Part shown: one piece after another, positions 43,248-52,111 of the stretch
Layout of the letters: every line of letters begins with the position of its first letter
How positions within the stretch are numbered: position 1 is the stretch's first letter
Origin: Bradyrhizobium sp. CCGE-LA001
Lineage (GTDB): Bacteria; Pseudomonadota; Alphaproteobacteria; Rhizobiales; Xanthobacteraceae
Assembly: GCF_000296215.2 (NCBI RefSeq)
Contig: NZ_CP013949.1
Location: 4,147,501 to 4,211,500 of the forward strand
Length of the DNA stretch: 64,000 bases
Direction of reading: 5' to 3'
The notes under the pieces: model-generated
What the model was told of the DNA's origin: nothing
The model's database searches: none
The model's input: the letters and a program-made list of their open reading frames with translations, nothing else
Position numbers and translations under genes: made by a program

Positions 43248-43946
43248 TCAGGACGGCAGAGGCTGGCCGGCCTGCTCGCGGACAATGTAGTCGGCGTACC
43301 AATCGGCCCAGTTCTCGTCATGTCCGCCGATCCGCTTCTCGTGCTCACCATGTGCCGCCGCCGCGCGCCGCACTGCGGCTGCGAGTTCTGTCTGCGAAGC
43401 GAAGTTCGTGCCCCCGCCCGTGATGCGTCCGGGCAGCCGCGCAGTGACCTCTTGGAAAAACCAGCCATTGCCGTCGGGATCGCTGAACGCGGCAAACGAA
43501 CCATAGCTGCCGCGCTTGGGGTCAACGCCGCTGACCCGAACGGTGCCCGAAAGATACGGCTCGTCGGGCCCGGCATGAACGTCGCCGCCACCATGGAATG
43601 GTTCGCTCACCGTTATGCCACGATCGACCAGTTCTTTTCGTGCAGCCTCCAAATCGGAGACGATCAGGTACAGACCTCGAGCCGAACCGGGCGCTGCGGC
43701 CGTCACATTCCTGCCGAAGATCACCGAGCAGGCGGAGCCCGGGGGCGTGTATTGGACGACGCGCCAGTCGTCGCCGGAGGCAAAATCCGCGTCCAATCGC
43801 CAGCCGAGGCGCGAGTAGAATTCCTTGGCGCGATCGACATCCGCCACAGGGATGACGACGACTTCGAACTTCATATCATTGCTGCGCGATGGTGGAGGAC
43901 TATTCGAAGATTTGGCGGCCTTGCGGTCAATTTCTGTACTGGCCAT
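43248..43946 (-). CDS. VOC-superfamily (glyoxalase-like) protein
   Basis: 232 aa. After a 25-residue Ser/Pro-rich start the fold begins MKFEVVVIPVADVDRAKEFYSRLGWRLDADF, typical of vicinal-oxygen-chelate proteins. A second beta-alpha-beta unit includes GLYLIVSDLEAARKELVDRG and a closing DPDGNGWFFQEV with a metal-binding Glu. The C-terminal ~60 residues (ending QAGQPLPS) are an unusual charged extension. Metal and substrate unknown. A phased site G lies upstream. Confidence 0.85.
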   Translation of the reverse strand: MASTEIDRKAAKSSNSPPPSRSNDMKFEVVVIPVADVDRAKEFYSRLGWRLDADFASGDDWRVVQYTPPGSACSVIFGRNVTAAAPGSARGLYLIVSDLEAARKELVDRGITVSEPFHGGGDVHAGPDEPYLSGTVRVSGVDPKRGSYGSFAAFSDPDGNGWFFQEVTARLPGRITGGGTNFASQTELAAAVRRAAAAHGEHEKRIGGHDENWADWYADYIVREQAGQPLPS

Positions 43947-44031
43947 CTTGAACTCCCTGATGTGAGACGCGGGTTCGGACCGATCCCGCCGTTTGCAGGA
44001 TCAACCTTGCGCGGACCGGGGACCGTTGGAA

Positions 44032-44056
44032 GTTATGAGATGTTATGGCTCGCCGC
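44032..44056 (+). promoter_or_regulatory. Phased GTTAN direct-repeat site G
   Basis: GTTAT at 44032-44036 and GTTAT at 44042-44046, 10 bp apart; the third position (44052) is GCCGC. The forward orientation points to the minus-strand VOC gene whose ATG is 86 nt away. The weakest of the set because only two copies match. Confidence 0.4.
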
Positions 44057-44233
44057 CGATCGCGTTGAGGCGATCTTCAGCGACCGCAGGCAACCAGCCG
44101 ACGCGCGCGCATTGCTTGCCCCTCGTAGAGCGCTACCAAGAGGATCGCAGACCCCGCGACCCGGTCGCTGCAAGGGGACTGCTGGATGCCTTGATTTGAG
44201 AGCATCTTGAACGGGATATCACGATCCTGCACA

Positions 44234-44260
44234 CTCCCGACGCATAACAGCTATTAACAG
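44234..44260 (-). promoter_or_regulatory. Phased GTTAN direct-repeat site B
   Basis: On the minus strand GTTAA (44254-44258) and GTTAT (44244-44248) lie 10 bp apart; the third position reads GGGAG, as in site C. No gene with the expected orientation begins within 600 bp to the right, so its target is unclear. Confidence 0.4.
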
Positions 44261-44776
44261 GCCAGGCCGCACTTCCCCGCCATTGATGTTGGCGCTTCAA
44301 GGCGGATCAGGCGGAACATGGCCCTTCTTGACGATGTGAACGAGGCCGGCGGCGGTTGGCCCACTGAAATAACTTGAGGCCGTTCATGCCCACCTTTTCC
44401 TCGGCGGAACTTCGTTCTCCAGCAGGGGGAGCCCGGGTGTTTCAGGATGTAACCGCGGCAGGTTCAACCCTGACACAGTTGATCCGCTTTACGGGTATCA
44501 GCCGTGAAAAAGCCTTTTGCGCCTAATGCGATCACGGCTGCGGACGCAGTTCCCCTCAGCTGATCAAGTTGGCATCCGAGCAGATCTCAACACTTTGCAG
44601 AGGCGGACCGATCACGATCTCTTCCGAATGAAGGTCGCTAACTTCGCATCGGCCCATGACAACCTCGGTGGCATCTGACGGGAGGGGTGATCGCAAAGCA
44701 CTTGTTGGTGGAGTCTAAGTCTTCGACGCCTTCTTCGTGGAGCGCCTGGAGACTTCCGAGAGTTGGATAACATTCT

Positions 44777-44804
44777 CTCCCAACGCCTAACACTACATAA
44801 CGAG
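44777..44804 (-). promoter_or_regulatory. Phased GTTAN direct-repeat site C
   Basis: Minus strand: GTTAT (44797-44801), GTTAG (44787-44791), third position GGGAG (44777-44781), 10-bp spacing, with CTC flanking. It is about 128 nt upstream of the plus-strand DJ-1/PfpI gene. Confidence 0.5.
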
Positions 44805-44928
44805 CTAATAGGCCCGCTTCAGTCCAGATTGCACTCACGAGCGGCGGACGACGTCACGTGCTCGAAGGAGAGTTAGATCGACGCCCCTCGCGCGTCATCC
44901 AGCACATGCAATCAAGGGAACCCGTGTC

Positions 44929-45630
44929 TTGAAAATTTTGATGGTCATTACCTCGCACGACCGACTCGGCAACACCGGACGCAAAACGGGCTTTTGGCTC
45001 GAAGAGCTTGCGGCCCCCTATTTCGTCTTCAAGGATGCGGGCGCGGAAATCACGCTCGCCTCGCCGAAGGGCGGCCGTCCGCCCTTGGACCCCAAGAGCA
45101 ACGAACCCGAATTCCGCACTGACCTCACGCTGCGCTTTGAAGCGGATGCCGCCGCGCAAACCCAGCTGAACGAGACGGTTCGCCTCGACAGCCTCAAGCA
45201 GGAGGATTTCGACACGGTCTTCTATCCCGGTGGTCATGGCCCCATGTGGGACCTGGCCGAGGATAAGGTTTCGGTCAACCTGATCGAATCCTTCCTCGCC
45301 GCCGGCAAGACCATTGCCGTGGTGTGCCATTCGACCGGGGCGCTGCGTCACGTCAAGACGCCCGATGGCAAGCCTCTTGTTCAGGGCAAGGAAGTCACCG
45401 GCTTCACCAACGGCGAGGAAGAGGCCGTCGGCCTCACCAAGGTGGTGCCGTTCCTGGTCGAGGACGAGATGCTCAAGCTCGGGGCCGTCTTTTCGAAGAC
45501 CGCAAATTGGGGCGTGCACGTCGTCAGCGATGGTCCGCTCATCTCCGGGCAGAACCCGCATTCGTCGGGCGCGGCCGCGGAGACGCTGCTCGCCAGCCTG
45601 AAGGGCAAGCCGCTGGCGCGCGCTTCGTAG
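44929..45630 (+). CDS. DJ-1/PfpI-family protein (type 1 glutamine amidotransferase-like)
   Basis: 233 aa from a TTG start (codon 5 is an ATG). The start reads (M)KILMVITSHDRLGNTGRKTGFWLEE. The nucleophile elbow is VVCHSTGAL with Cys, and YPGGHGPMWDLAED is the conserved Gly-rich turn. In Hsp31/GATase1-like proteins the family acts as a glyoxalase III/deglycase or chaperone for carbonyl stress. It has its own promoter region with site C and is followed by the two hydrolase genes. Confidence 0.88.
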   Translation: MKILMVITSHDRLGNTGRKTGFWLEELAAPYFVFKDAGAEITLASPKGGRPPLDPKSNEPEFRTDLTLRFEADAAAQTQLNETVRLDSLKQEDFDTVFYPGGHGPMWDLAEDKVSVNLIESFLAAGKTIAVVCHSTGALRHVKTPDGKPLVQGKEVTGFTNGEEEAVGLTKVVPFLVEDEMLKLGAVFSKTANWGVHVVSDGPLISGQNPHSSGAAAETLLASLKGKPLARAS

Positions 45631-45773
45631 ATTCGGACACGCTTTCACCTGAGAGGCGCTCGTGATTGCGCCTTTCAGTGCAGCTTACGAACGTTGTCTG
45701 CCGTGCGGCAGCTGCCGCCCGTGAAGGCGCCGGATCGGATGATCTGACAGCGGCCTAAAACAGGAGCGATCAC

Positions 45774-46730
45774 ATGAACTTCCCAGCCACCGTAGCCCTC
45801 TCGGCCGCCCTGGCCTGCACGACAATGCAGGCGTCGGCGGAAACTTTACCGTCGAGCCGACGCTCGATCAGCTATCACAGCGTCGATATCCAAGGTCTCA
45901 AGATCTTCTATCGTGAGGCCGGACCCGCCGACGCCCCCACCGTGATCCTGCTTCACGGCTTCCCGTCCTCGTCGAGGATGTGGGAGCCGCTGCTGCCCCT
46001 GCTCGCGGACAAGTATCACCTGATCGCGCCGGACTATCCCGGTTTCGGCAACAGCAGCGCACCGACGCCGTCCGATTTCAATTATACATTTGACAATATC
46101 GCCAGCGTGATGGGCGATCTTACGAATAAGCTTGGCTTCACCAGCTACGTCCTACTGATGCAAGACTACGGCGGCCCTGTTGGCTTCCGCATGGCACTCG
46201 CGCATCCCGAGCGCGTTCGCGGCATCATCGTTCAGAACGCTGTTTCGCATGAGCAGGGACTGGGTCCACTCTGGGCGGCACGGCGGAAGTATTGGGCCGA
46301 CCCAACGCACGAGCTCGAGGCACTCAAGGCCAACTTCACCTCCTTGGAGGCGACACGCCAACGGCACCTCGGCACCAGCCCGCATCCGGAGCGATACGCC
46401 CCTGATACATGGACGGATGAGTACGCGTTTTTGACGCGTCCTGGGCAGCCCGAGATTCAAACCACCCTGTTCCTGGATTACCGCACCAATGTCGCGTCGT
46501 ATCCGAAGTGGCAGGCGTGGCTGCGCAGGATGCGTCCGCCAACGCTGGTGGTCTGGGGCAAATACGATCCATCCTTCGCCGTCGCCGGCGCTGCAGCCTA
46601 CCGCGACGATGTGCCCGCCGCCGAGGTTCACCTCCTGGAGGCCGGCCATTTCGCACTGGACGAGGCGACAGACGAGATCGCCTCGCTCGTCCGTGGCTTC
46701 CTTGCTCGGATCGACGGGCACACACGCTGA
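45774..46730 (+). CDS. Secreted alpha/beta hydrolase (Asp nucleophile)
   Basis: 318 aa. A signal peptide (about 1-23, ending near ASAET) leads into an alpha/beta fold with HGFPSSSRMW and the elbow LLMQDYGGPVGF, whose Asp takes the nucleophile position as in haloalkane dehalogenases. The acid/His pair appears as VVWGKYDPSF and LLEAGHFALDE. The substrate is unknown. It starts 143 nt after the DJ-1 gene stop and is followed 64 nt later by a related hydrolase. Confidence 0.85.
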   Translation: MNFPATVALSAALACTTMQASAETLPSSRRSISYHSVDIQGLKIFYREAGPADAPTVILLHGFPSSSRMWEPLLPLLADKYHLIAPDYPGFGNSSAPTPSDFNYTFDNIASVMGDLTNKLGFTSYVLLMQDYGGPVGFRMALAHPERVRGIIVQNAVSHEQGLGPLWAARRKYWADPTHELEALKANFTSLEATRQRHLGTSPHPERYAPDTWTDEYAFLTRPGQPEIQTTLFLDYRTNVASYPKWQAWLRRMRPPTLVVWGKYDPSFAVAGAAAYRDDVPAAEVHLLEAGHFALDEATDEIASLVRGFLARIDGHTR

Positions 46731-46794
46731 ACGGCGACAGAGCGGCGCCCGTCCGCACACCCCCCACCGCACGACGGCAAAAGGAGCAAAACAC

Positions 46795-47841
46795 ATGTCC
46801 GACAACATCAATCGTGAACGCCGCCGTTTCTTCGGAGGCGCCGCCATGACCCTTGCGGCAGCCCAGCTTCCGTTGAGTGCGAGGGCCGCGGCCAAGCCGG
46901 CGAAGTCTGCCGGGCCGTCTGTCAAGACCGGGTCCAACACCTCGTTTGCGCCCCTAAAGCAGATCGAGGCCGGCCTGCTCAGCATCGGGTATGCCGAGGC
47001 TGGCCCGGCCGATGGTCAGCCCGTGATCCTGCTGCACGGCTGGCCCTACGATATCTACGCTTTCGTCGATGTTGCCCCGCTGCTCGCTGCTGCCGGGCAC
47101 CGCGTGATCGTTCCCTACCTGCGTGGCTACGGCACCACGCGCTTCTTGGCGGAGGCGACGGTGCGGAACGGGCAGCCGTCAGCCATCGCGGCCGACATCG
47201 TTGCGCTGATGGACGCGCTCAAAATCGACAAGGCGACCATTGCCGGCTTCGACTGGGGTGCGCGCACAGCCAACATCATCGCCGCCTTGTGGCCGGAGCG
47301 GGTCAAGGCGATGGTCTCCGTGAGCGGGTATCTGATCGGCAGCCAGCAGGCCGGCAAGATGCCGCTGCCTCCCAAGGCCGAGCTGCAATGGTGGTATCAG
47401 TTCTATTTCGCAACGGAGCGCGGCCGCGAAGGGTACGACAAGTATCGCCACGATTTCTCCAAGCTGATCTGGCAACTCGCATCGCCCCAGTGGCACTTCG
47501 ACGATGCCACCTTCGAGCGCAGCGCCCAGGCCTTCGACAATCCGGATCATGTGGCGATCGTGATTCACAATTACCGCTGGCGGCTCGGTCTTGCCGATGG
47601 CGAGGCGAAATACAACGCGTACGAGGCGCGACTGGCGCAGGCGCCCGTGATCGCCGTACCCACCATCACCATGGAGGGCGACGCCAACGGCGCGCCGCAT
47701 CCGGAGCCGTCGGCCTACGCCAAAAAGTTCTCCGGACGCTATTCGCACCGGACCATCAAGGGTGGTATCGGGCACAATCTGCCGCAGGAGGCGCCGAAGG
47801 CCTTTGCCGATGCGGTGCTGGACATCATGGCGGAAGCCTAG
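46795..47841 (+). CDS. Tat-exported alpha/beta hydrolase (Asp nucleophile)
   Basis: 348 aa. The twin-arginine-type start RERRRFFGGAAMTLAAAQLP suggests export of a folded protein. The alpha/beta fold shows HGWPYDIYAF and the elbow AGFDWGARTAN, with an Asp nucleophile, then a lid region and a late GIGHNLPQE with the His. AAGGAG precedes ATG 46795. It forms a tandem with the preceding related gene; duplication is plausible but divergence is considerable. Confidence 0.86.
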   Translation: MSDNINRERRRFFGGAAMTLAAAQLPLSARAAAKPAKSAGPSVKTGSNTSFAPLKQIEAGLLSIGYAEAGPADGQPVILLHGWPYDIYAFVDVAPLLAAAGHRVIVPYLRGYGTTRFLAEATVRNGQPSAIAADIVALMDALKIDKATIAGFDWGARTANIIAALWPERVKAMVSVSGYLIGSQQAGKMPLPPKAELQWWYQFYFATERGREGYDKYRHDFSKLIWQLASPQWHFDDATFERSAQAFDNPDHVAIVIHNYRWRLGLADGEAKYNAYEARLAQAPVIAVPTITMEGDANGAPHPEPSAYAKKFSGRYSHRTIKGGIGHNLPQEAPKAFADAVLDIMAEA

Positions 47842-47854
47842 GCGCCGCGCTTCG

Positions 47855-47882
47855 ACAACGGCACTTAACAACGCTTAACGGG
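47855..47882 (-). promoter_or_regulatory. Phased GTTAN direct-repeat site F
   Basis: Minus strand: GTTAA (47875-47879), GTTAA (47865-47869) and GTTGT (47855-47859), 10-bp spacing. It is 63 nt upstream of the plus-strand gene at 47946, downstream of a preceding stop. Confidence 0.5.
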
Positions 47883-47945
47883 CGGGCTGGTGCGCGCCGG
47901 GCTATCTCCATTCGGCAACACCGCGGATGTGAGAGGGAGAGTCGG

Positions 47946-48665
47946 ATGATTCCGCTGCTGGCGAATGCGATCGAGGCCCATGGCGGCCTCGATCGATGGA
48001 ATGCCCACAGTCTTCTCACCGCCACGATCGTGACGGGCGGCGATTTCTGGGCCTTGAAGGGTCTCGACCAGGACCAGGCGCCGCGAACGATGCGCATCGA
48101 GCTGCATCGCGAGCGCGCGTCGGTCGAGCCATTCGGCAAGCCCGGTCAGCGCACCGACTTCAGCCCGGAACGGATCGCCATTGTCGCTGCGGGAGGACGA
48201 ATCGTGGCAGAGCGCAACAACCCGCGCGCTGCGTTCGCGGGACACGACATGCGGACGCACTGGGATCCGCTGCATCGCGCCTATTTCAACGGCTACGCGC
48301 TCTGGACCTACATGACCGCGCCTTTTCTGCTCGCGATGGACGGATTCGAGGTGCGCGAGATCGAACCGTGGCGCGAGGGCCCTGAAGTCTGGCGCGGATT
48401 GCGAGCCACTTTTCCGGCGGCTATCGCCAGCCATAGCGACGAGCAGGACTTCTATTTCGGTCCTGATATGCTGATCCGTCGGCATGACTACCGAGTCGAG
48501 ATCGCCGGCAATTTCCCGGCGGCTCATTACGTATCGGATCCCGTCAGCATCGACGGCATCATGATCCCGACCCGGCGGCGCGCCTATCTGCGCGGCGAGG
48601 ATTTGGCGCCGATGCGCGACGAGCTGATGGTGTCCATCGACCTCTCGGAATTGCGATTTGACTGA
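47946..48665 (+). CDS. Hypothetical protein (239 aa)
   Basis: Begins MIPLLANAIEAHGGLDRWNA, a style shared with LolA/outer-membrane lipoprotein-sorting-like folds (AHGGLDRWN recurs in such proteins). There is no signal peptide. The centre contains DPLHRAYFNGYALWTYMTAPFLL and the end HYVSDPVSIDGIMIPTRRRAYLRG. GAGAGGGAGA lies before the ATG. It follows site F and is convergent with the regulator gene, whose stop is 6 nt beyond. Function unknown. Confidence 0.72.
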   Translation: MIPLLANAIEAHGGLDRWNAHSLLTATIVTGGDFWALKGLDQDQAPRTMRIELHRERASVEPFGKPGQRTDFSPERIAIVAAGGRIVAERNNPRAAFAGHDMRTHWDPLHRAYFNGYALWTYMTAPFLLAMDGFEVREIEPWREGPEVWRGLRATFPAAIASHSDEQDFYFGPDMLIRRHDYRVEIAGNFPAAHYVSDPVSIDGIMIPTRRRAYLRGEDLAPMRDELMVSIDLSELRFD

Positions 48666-48671
48666 GCGTTC

Positions 48672-51614
48672 TCAGGAAGCCTCGTCCAGCATGAGCCGCG
48701 CCGCCTTGAGATCGGCGGTCTCAAACCCTTCCGAGAACCGGGCGTGGGTTGCCGCGAGATCGCGAAGCGACTTCTTGCCGCCGCGTTGCTGCGCAAACCG
48801 TACCAGCGACATTTCCGTTCGCAATCGCCAAGACAACGCGCCCTGTTGCTCCGCCAGTGCGAGCGACGCGACCAGGCTGGCTTCTGCAGCATCGACAGCA
48901 CCGGTACGCGCTTCAAGGTCGCCGCGCCGCCGCAGCAGTTCCGGCATGTCAAAACCTCCGCCGCCCTGTTCAACCCGGGCGATTGTCTCGCGCAGAACTT
49001 GCAGCCCTTCCGTCGCCCGGCCGAGGGCCGCCAATCCTTGCGACAGGTCGGCAGCGAACGCCGAGGCGTAGAGCTCGTAACGATCTGCATGCAGGCGCAG
49101 AAGCGCAGCCCGCATCAAATCGACGCCGCCAGTCACGTCGCCGCGGGCGATCATGGTCTGGGCGCGAAATCCCGAGGCTACGGCTTCATAGGGCGCGAGC
49201 CCGTGCACATTCGCATGCGTTGCCAGGCGCCCCGTCATCGTCTCGACGGAGGCCCAGTCCCCGACCCAACCGAACACGGAAGCCGACCAGCACAGCGCGA
49301 TGCAATGCATCACTACGTCGCGCGGCACCGCCGCGCCGACGAGCGGGCGGACGCAGTCGAGCGCCCGATCGGGAAAGCCGCGGAGCCACAACACCCGCGC
49401 GAGCGGAATCTGCGGGGTGCGTGAATAGGCGAAATGCCCGGGCTGCGTTCCGCGCAGCGCGGCATCATCCCGCACGCCTTCCTCGAGATGGGCCTGTGCC
49501 TCGGCCTGATTCCCGGCAAGATGATGGGACACTCCAAGAAGCGCCTTGCTGCCGGCGAGGCCCGCGCTGTCGCCGATCAGCCGGGCAATCCGCTCGGCGT
49601 GGAGTGCGGTCGGCACCAGATGCCGGTAGTCTCCCGTACGGCGATAGAACATGTTCAGTCGCGACAGCAGTCTGAACCCGTTTGCGTGGTCGTCCATCGC
49701 TTCAGCGATCTCCAACCCGCGCCGGAGCGCCCCCTCGGCCTGCTCGCTGTTGCGCTCGGTGAACATGAAGGCATGACCGAGCGTCGACTGGAGCTCGAGC
49801 TCCCATTTCCCGCCCTTATCGGCGTCATCAAGCGTTGCGAGCGCGCGGCCCGACCAGATGCGCGCCTCGTTCAGCAGATTGAGCTCGATGAACAGCCTGG
49901 CGCAGCTGCCGGCAAGCGGCACGCGCAAGGCGGCGCCTTCATCGTTGGCATAGCTCCATTGCAGCGCCGCGCGGGCATCGGCGAGCAGGCTGGCGCGCTC
50001 CTGGAGGCGGGAGCCCTGGTCCCGGCCCTGCTCCGCCATGCCGGCTTCGAGCGTCCGCTGGACATAGAAGGCGTGACGGCGCGCAATCACGTCCGCCTCG
50101 CCGCCGTCGGCCAGCTTCTGCATCGCGTAGGCGCGCGTGGCATCGAGCAGGCGATAGCGCCGCGAGGCACCGTCCGGCTGCGCCGACACCAGCGACTTGG
50201 CGACGAGTTGCTCCAGTGCGTCGACCACACGATCGCCCGGCGCGCCCTCCTCGGTCGCGACCGCCATCGCAGCCTTGAGCGTGAAGGGGCCTGCGAAAAT
50301 GGCAAGCCGCTGAAACACGATGCGCTCGCTTTCGCGGATCAAGCCGAAGCTCCAGTCAAGCGTTGCACCGAGCGTCTGTTGCCGGGGCGGCGCCGTTCGC
50401 CGTCCGCGCCATTCGAGCTTGAGCCGGCTGTCCAGCAGCGCGGCCAGCTCGCGCAATCCGTGGACGCCGAGGCGCGCGGCAGCCAGCTCGATCGCCAGCG
50501 CGATTCCGTCGAGCTTGCCGCAGACTTCAGCAAGCACCTCCGCGTCCTCATCCGTGATATTTGCCCGATGCCCCGCCGCGGCAGCACGGTCGACGAACAA
50601 CCGCGCGGCAGGATAGTCCAGCACTTCACCGGCGCTGAGGCTAACGCCTTGCGGCGGCCCCGGCAGCGGAACGAGTTCGAAGATCTGCTCGCCTTCGACC
50701 AGCAGCGACTCGCGACTGGTGGCGAGAATTGCGATGTCGGGCGCCTCGCGGTAGATGTTTTCCGCCAGGCGCGCGACCTCGTCGATCACGTGCTCACAAC
50801 TGTCAAGGATCAGAAGCAGCCGCCGTCCCCGCAGGGAATTGATGATGCTGTCCGAGGGATCATCGTGATGCACCACAAGTCCCAATGCGGCCGCGACGGT
50901 GCTCGAGACCAGCGCGGCGTCCTTCAACGGACCGAACTCGAGAAAATGGACGCGGCCTTCGAACGTTCGCCACATGTCATGGGCGAGCGCGGTCGCGACC
51001 GTGGTCTTGCCGATGCCGCCCGGCCCTCGAAGCGTGACGAAGCGATCGCGGAGCAGACGGGCGGACAGTTCGGCCACGACGTCGTCGCGCCCGATCATCC
51101 GGTCCAGCCGACGCGGCAAGGGGGGCGGGGGCGCTCCCTCGGGGGCACGCGATGCGGGCACCGGATCAACGTTGGGTTCGCGGCGCTGCACGGGAGCGAC
51201 GAAGCAATAACCCCGACTCGGAATGTTGGTGATGAAGCGGGCACCGTCCTTGCCGTCGCCGAGAACCTTGCGCAGTTCAGCGACATGCACCCGCAGGCTG
51301 ATCTCCTCGACCGCCAGGCCCGCCCAAGCGTAGGCCAAAATCTCGTTCTTGGGCACCACTTCGCCGGCACGGCTGACGAGCAGGCGCAAAATATCCATCG
51401 CGCGGCTGCCGAGCTTGACCGGGGCGCCATCTCTCTCGAGCAACCGAGACCTCAGCGAAAACGGTCCGAACGAAACGGCGTGAAGATCTAGATTCAGTGG
51501 GGCGCCCTTGCCGGAGGAGCTATTTGCAGCCGAGAGCTCGTTCACATCTGCCCCATCTTGGCGACCACTGCATCCCAATGCGAGGCGCCCATTCTCTACG
51601 CCCGCAGCATACAA
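48672..51614 (-). CDS. OmpR-type winged-helix/ATPase/TPR transcriptional regulator
   Basis: 980 aa. The N-terminal domain (about 45-150) is an OmpR/CadC-type winged helix: GSRAMDILRLLVSRAGEVV, KNEILAYAWAGLAVEE, LRKVLGDGKDG and FITNIPSRGYCFVAPV. Next is a P-loop ATPase with RGPGGIGKTTVATAL and LLLILDSCEHV (Walker B), then NB-ARC-like helices. From about residue 560 on come TPR-like helical repeats. The C-terminus ends FSEGFETADLKAARLMLDE. It is a large signal-integrating regulator. The start is uncertain, with a GTG at 51545 possible. Seven phased GTTAN sites in its neighbourhood are proposed targets. Confidence 0.88.
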   Translation of the reverse strand: MYAAGVENGRLALGCSGRQDGADVNELSAANSSSGKGAPLNLDLHAVSFGPFSLRSRLLERDGAPVKLGSRAMDILRLLVSRAGEVVPKNEILAYAWAGLAVEEISLRVHVAELRKVLGDGKDGARFITNIPSRGYCFVAPVQRREPNVDPVPASRAPEGAPPPPLPRRLDRMIGRDDVVAELSARLLRDRFVTLRGPGGIGKTTVATALAHDMWRTFEGRVHFLEFGPLKDAALVSSTVAAALGLVVHHDDPSDSIINSLRGRRLLLILDSCEHVIDEVARLAENIYREAPDIAILATSRESLLVEGEQIFELVPLPGPPQGVSLSAGEVLDYPAARLFVDRAAAAGHRANITDEDAEVLAEVCGKLDGIALAIELAAARLGVHGLRELAALLDSRLKLEWRGRRTAPPRQQTLGATLDWSFGLIRESERIVFQRLAIFAGPFTLKAAMAVATEEGAPGDRVVDALEQLVAKSLVSAQPDGASRRYRLLDATRAYAMQKLADGGEADVIARRHAFYVQRTLEAGMAEQGRDQGSRLQERASLLADARAALQWSYANDEGAALRVPLAGSCARLFIELNLLNEARIWSGRALATLDDADKGGKWELELQSTLGHAFMFTERNSEQAEGALRRGLEIAEAMDDHANGFRLLSRLNMFYRRTGDYRHLVPTALHAERIARLIGDSAGLAGSKALLGVSHHLAGNQAEAQAHLEEGVRDDAALRGTQPGHFAYSRTPQIPLARVLWLRGFPDRALDCVRPLVGAAVPRDVVMHCIALCWSASVFGWVGDWASVETMTGRLATHANVHGLAPYEAVASGFRAQTMIARGDVTGGVDLMRAALLRLHADRYELYASAFAADLSQGLAALGRATEGLQVLRETIARVEQGGGGFDMPELLRRRGDLEARTGAVDAAEASLVASLALAEQQGALSWRLRTEMSLVRFAQQRGGKKSLRDLAATHARFSEGFETADLKAARLMLDEAS

Positions 51615-52111
51615 AGCTTATCGATCGAAAAGCGATCGAACCCCTCTCCTCATATGCTACCGTTCTACGCAAATAATTGAAAAGCTGGAGAAAATCAAAT
51701 CTCTGCGACGCGCGGCGCTCATTTTGAGCTTGCACACCGTCTGCCCCGTCCAAAACATCACACAGGGGCTTTTTGTCCGGCTGTCGGCTGTTTCCAGAGC
51801 ACGGAAGGATTTGCCTTGATTTTGGTGGACGCGTGAAATCTCCACCGTCTTAAAGCGCGTCAGAGGCCAATCTCCCAGCATGCTGCCCAAAGAGCGAAAG
51901 GGCGTGCGCCGATATGCTCGCCCCGTAGCCCTTCTGCCAGCAAGCTCTGGAACTGCAGGCGCGCGGGGGTATTTGCTGCGTCAAACCGGTGAACCACCGG
52001 ATAATTGTTCTCAGCCCCGCCGGCGAGACAGGCACGGCCCGCGGTCGCCAGGCGGGAACCTTGCCTCCCGGATGAGTAGAAAATTTCCGATCTTGAATCT
52101 TGGAAGTCCGG
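51615..52111. other. Intergenic region between the regulator and hydroxylase genes
   Basis: 497 bp with no convincing gene. It contains a palindrome TCGATCG-AAAAG-CGATCGA at 51621-51639 just upstream of the regulator start and a perfect short inverted repeat CCGGTG-AAC-CACCGG at 51986-52000. No phased GTTAN site is seen here. Confidence 0.5.

Larger units (their letters stand above)
43947..44928. other. Intergenic region with three phased GTTAN sites
   Basis: 982 bp with no convincing gene. It contains sites G, B and C (listed separately). Site B is not clearly attached to a gene, so a formerly present plus-strand gene may have been lost between 44260 and 44770. Confidence 0.5.

Noticed and set aside
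49434..51491. Long open frame on the plus strand (685 codons) opposite the regulator gene
   Set aside because: It is the antisense of a clear winged-helix/ATPase protein; its composition (Arg/Gln/Glu-rich, no domain) is typical of a high-G+C shadow frame.
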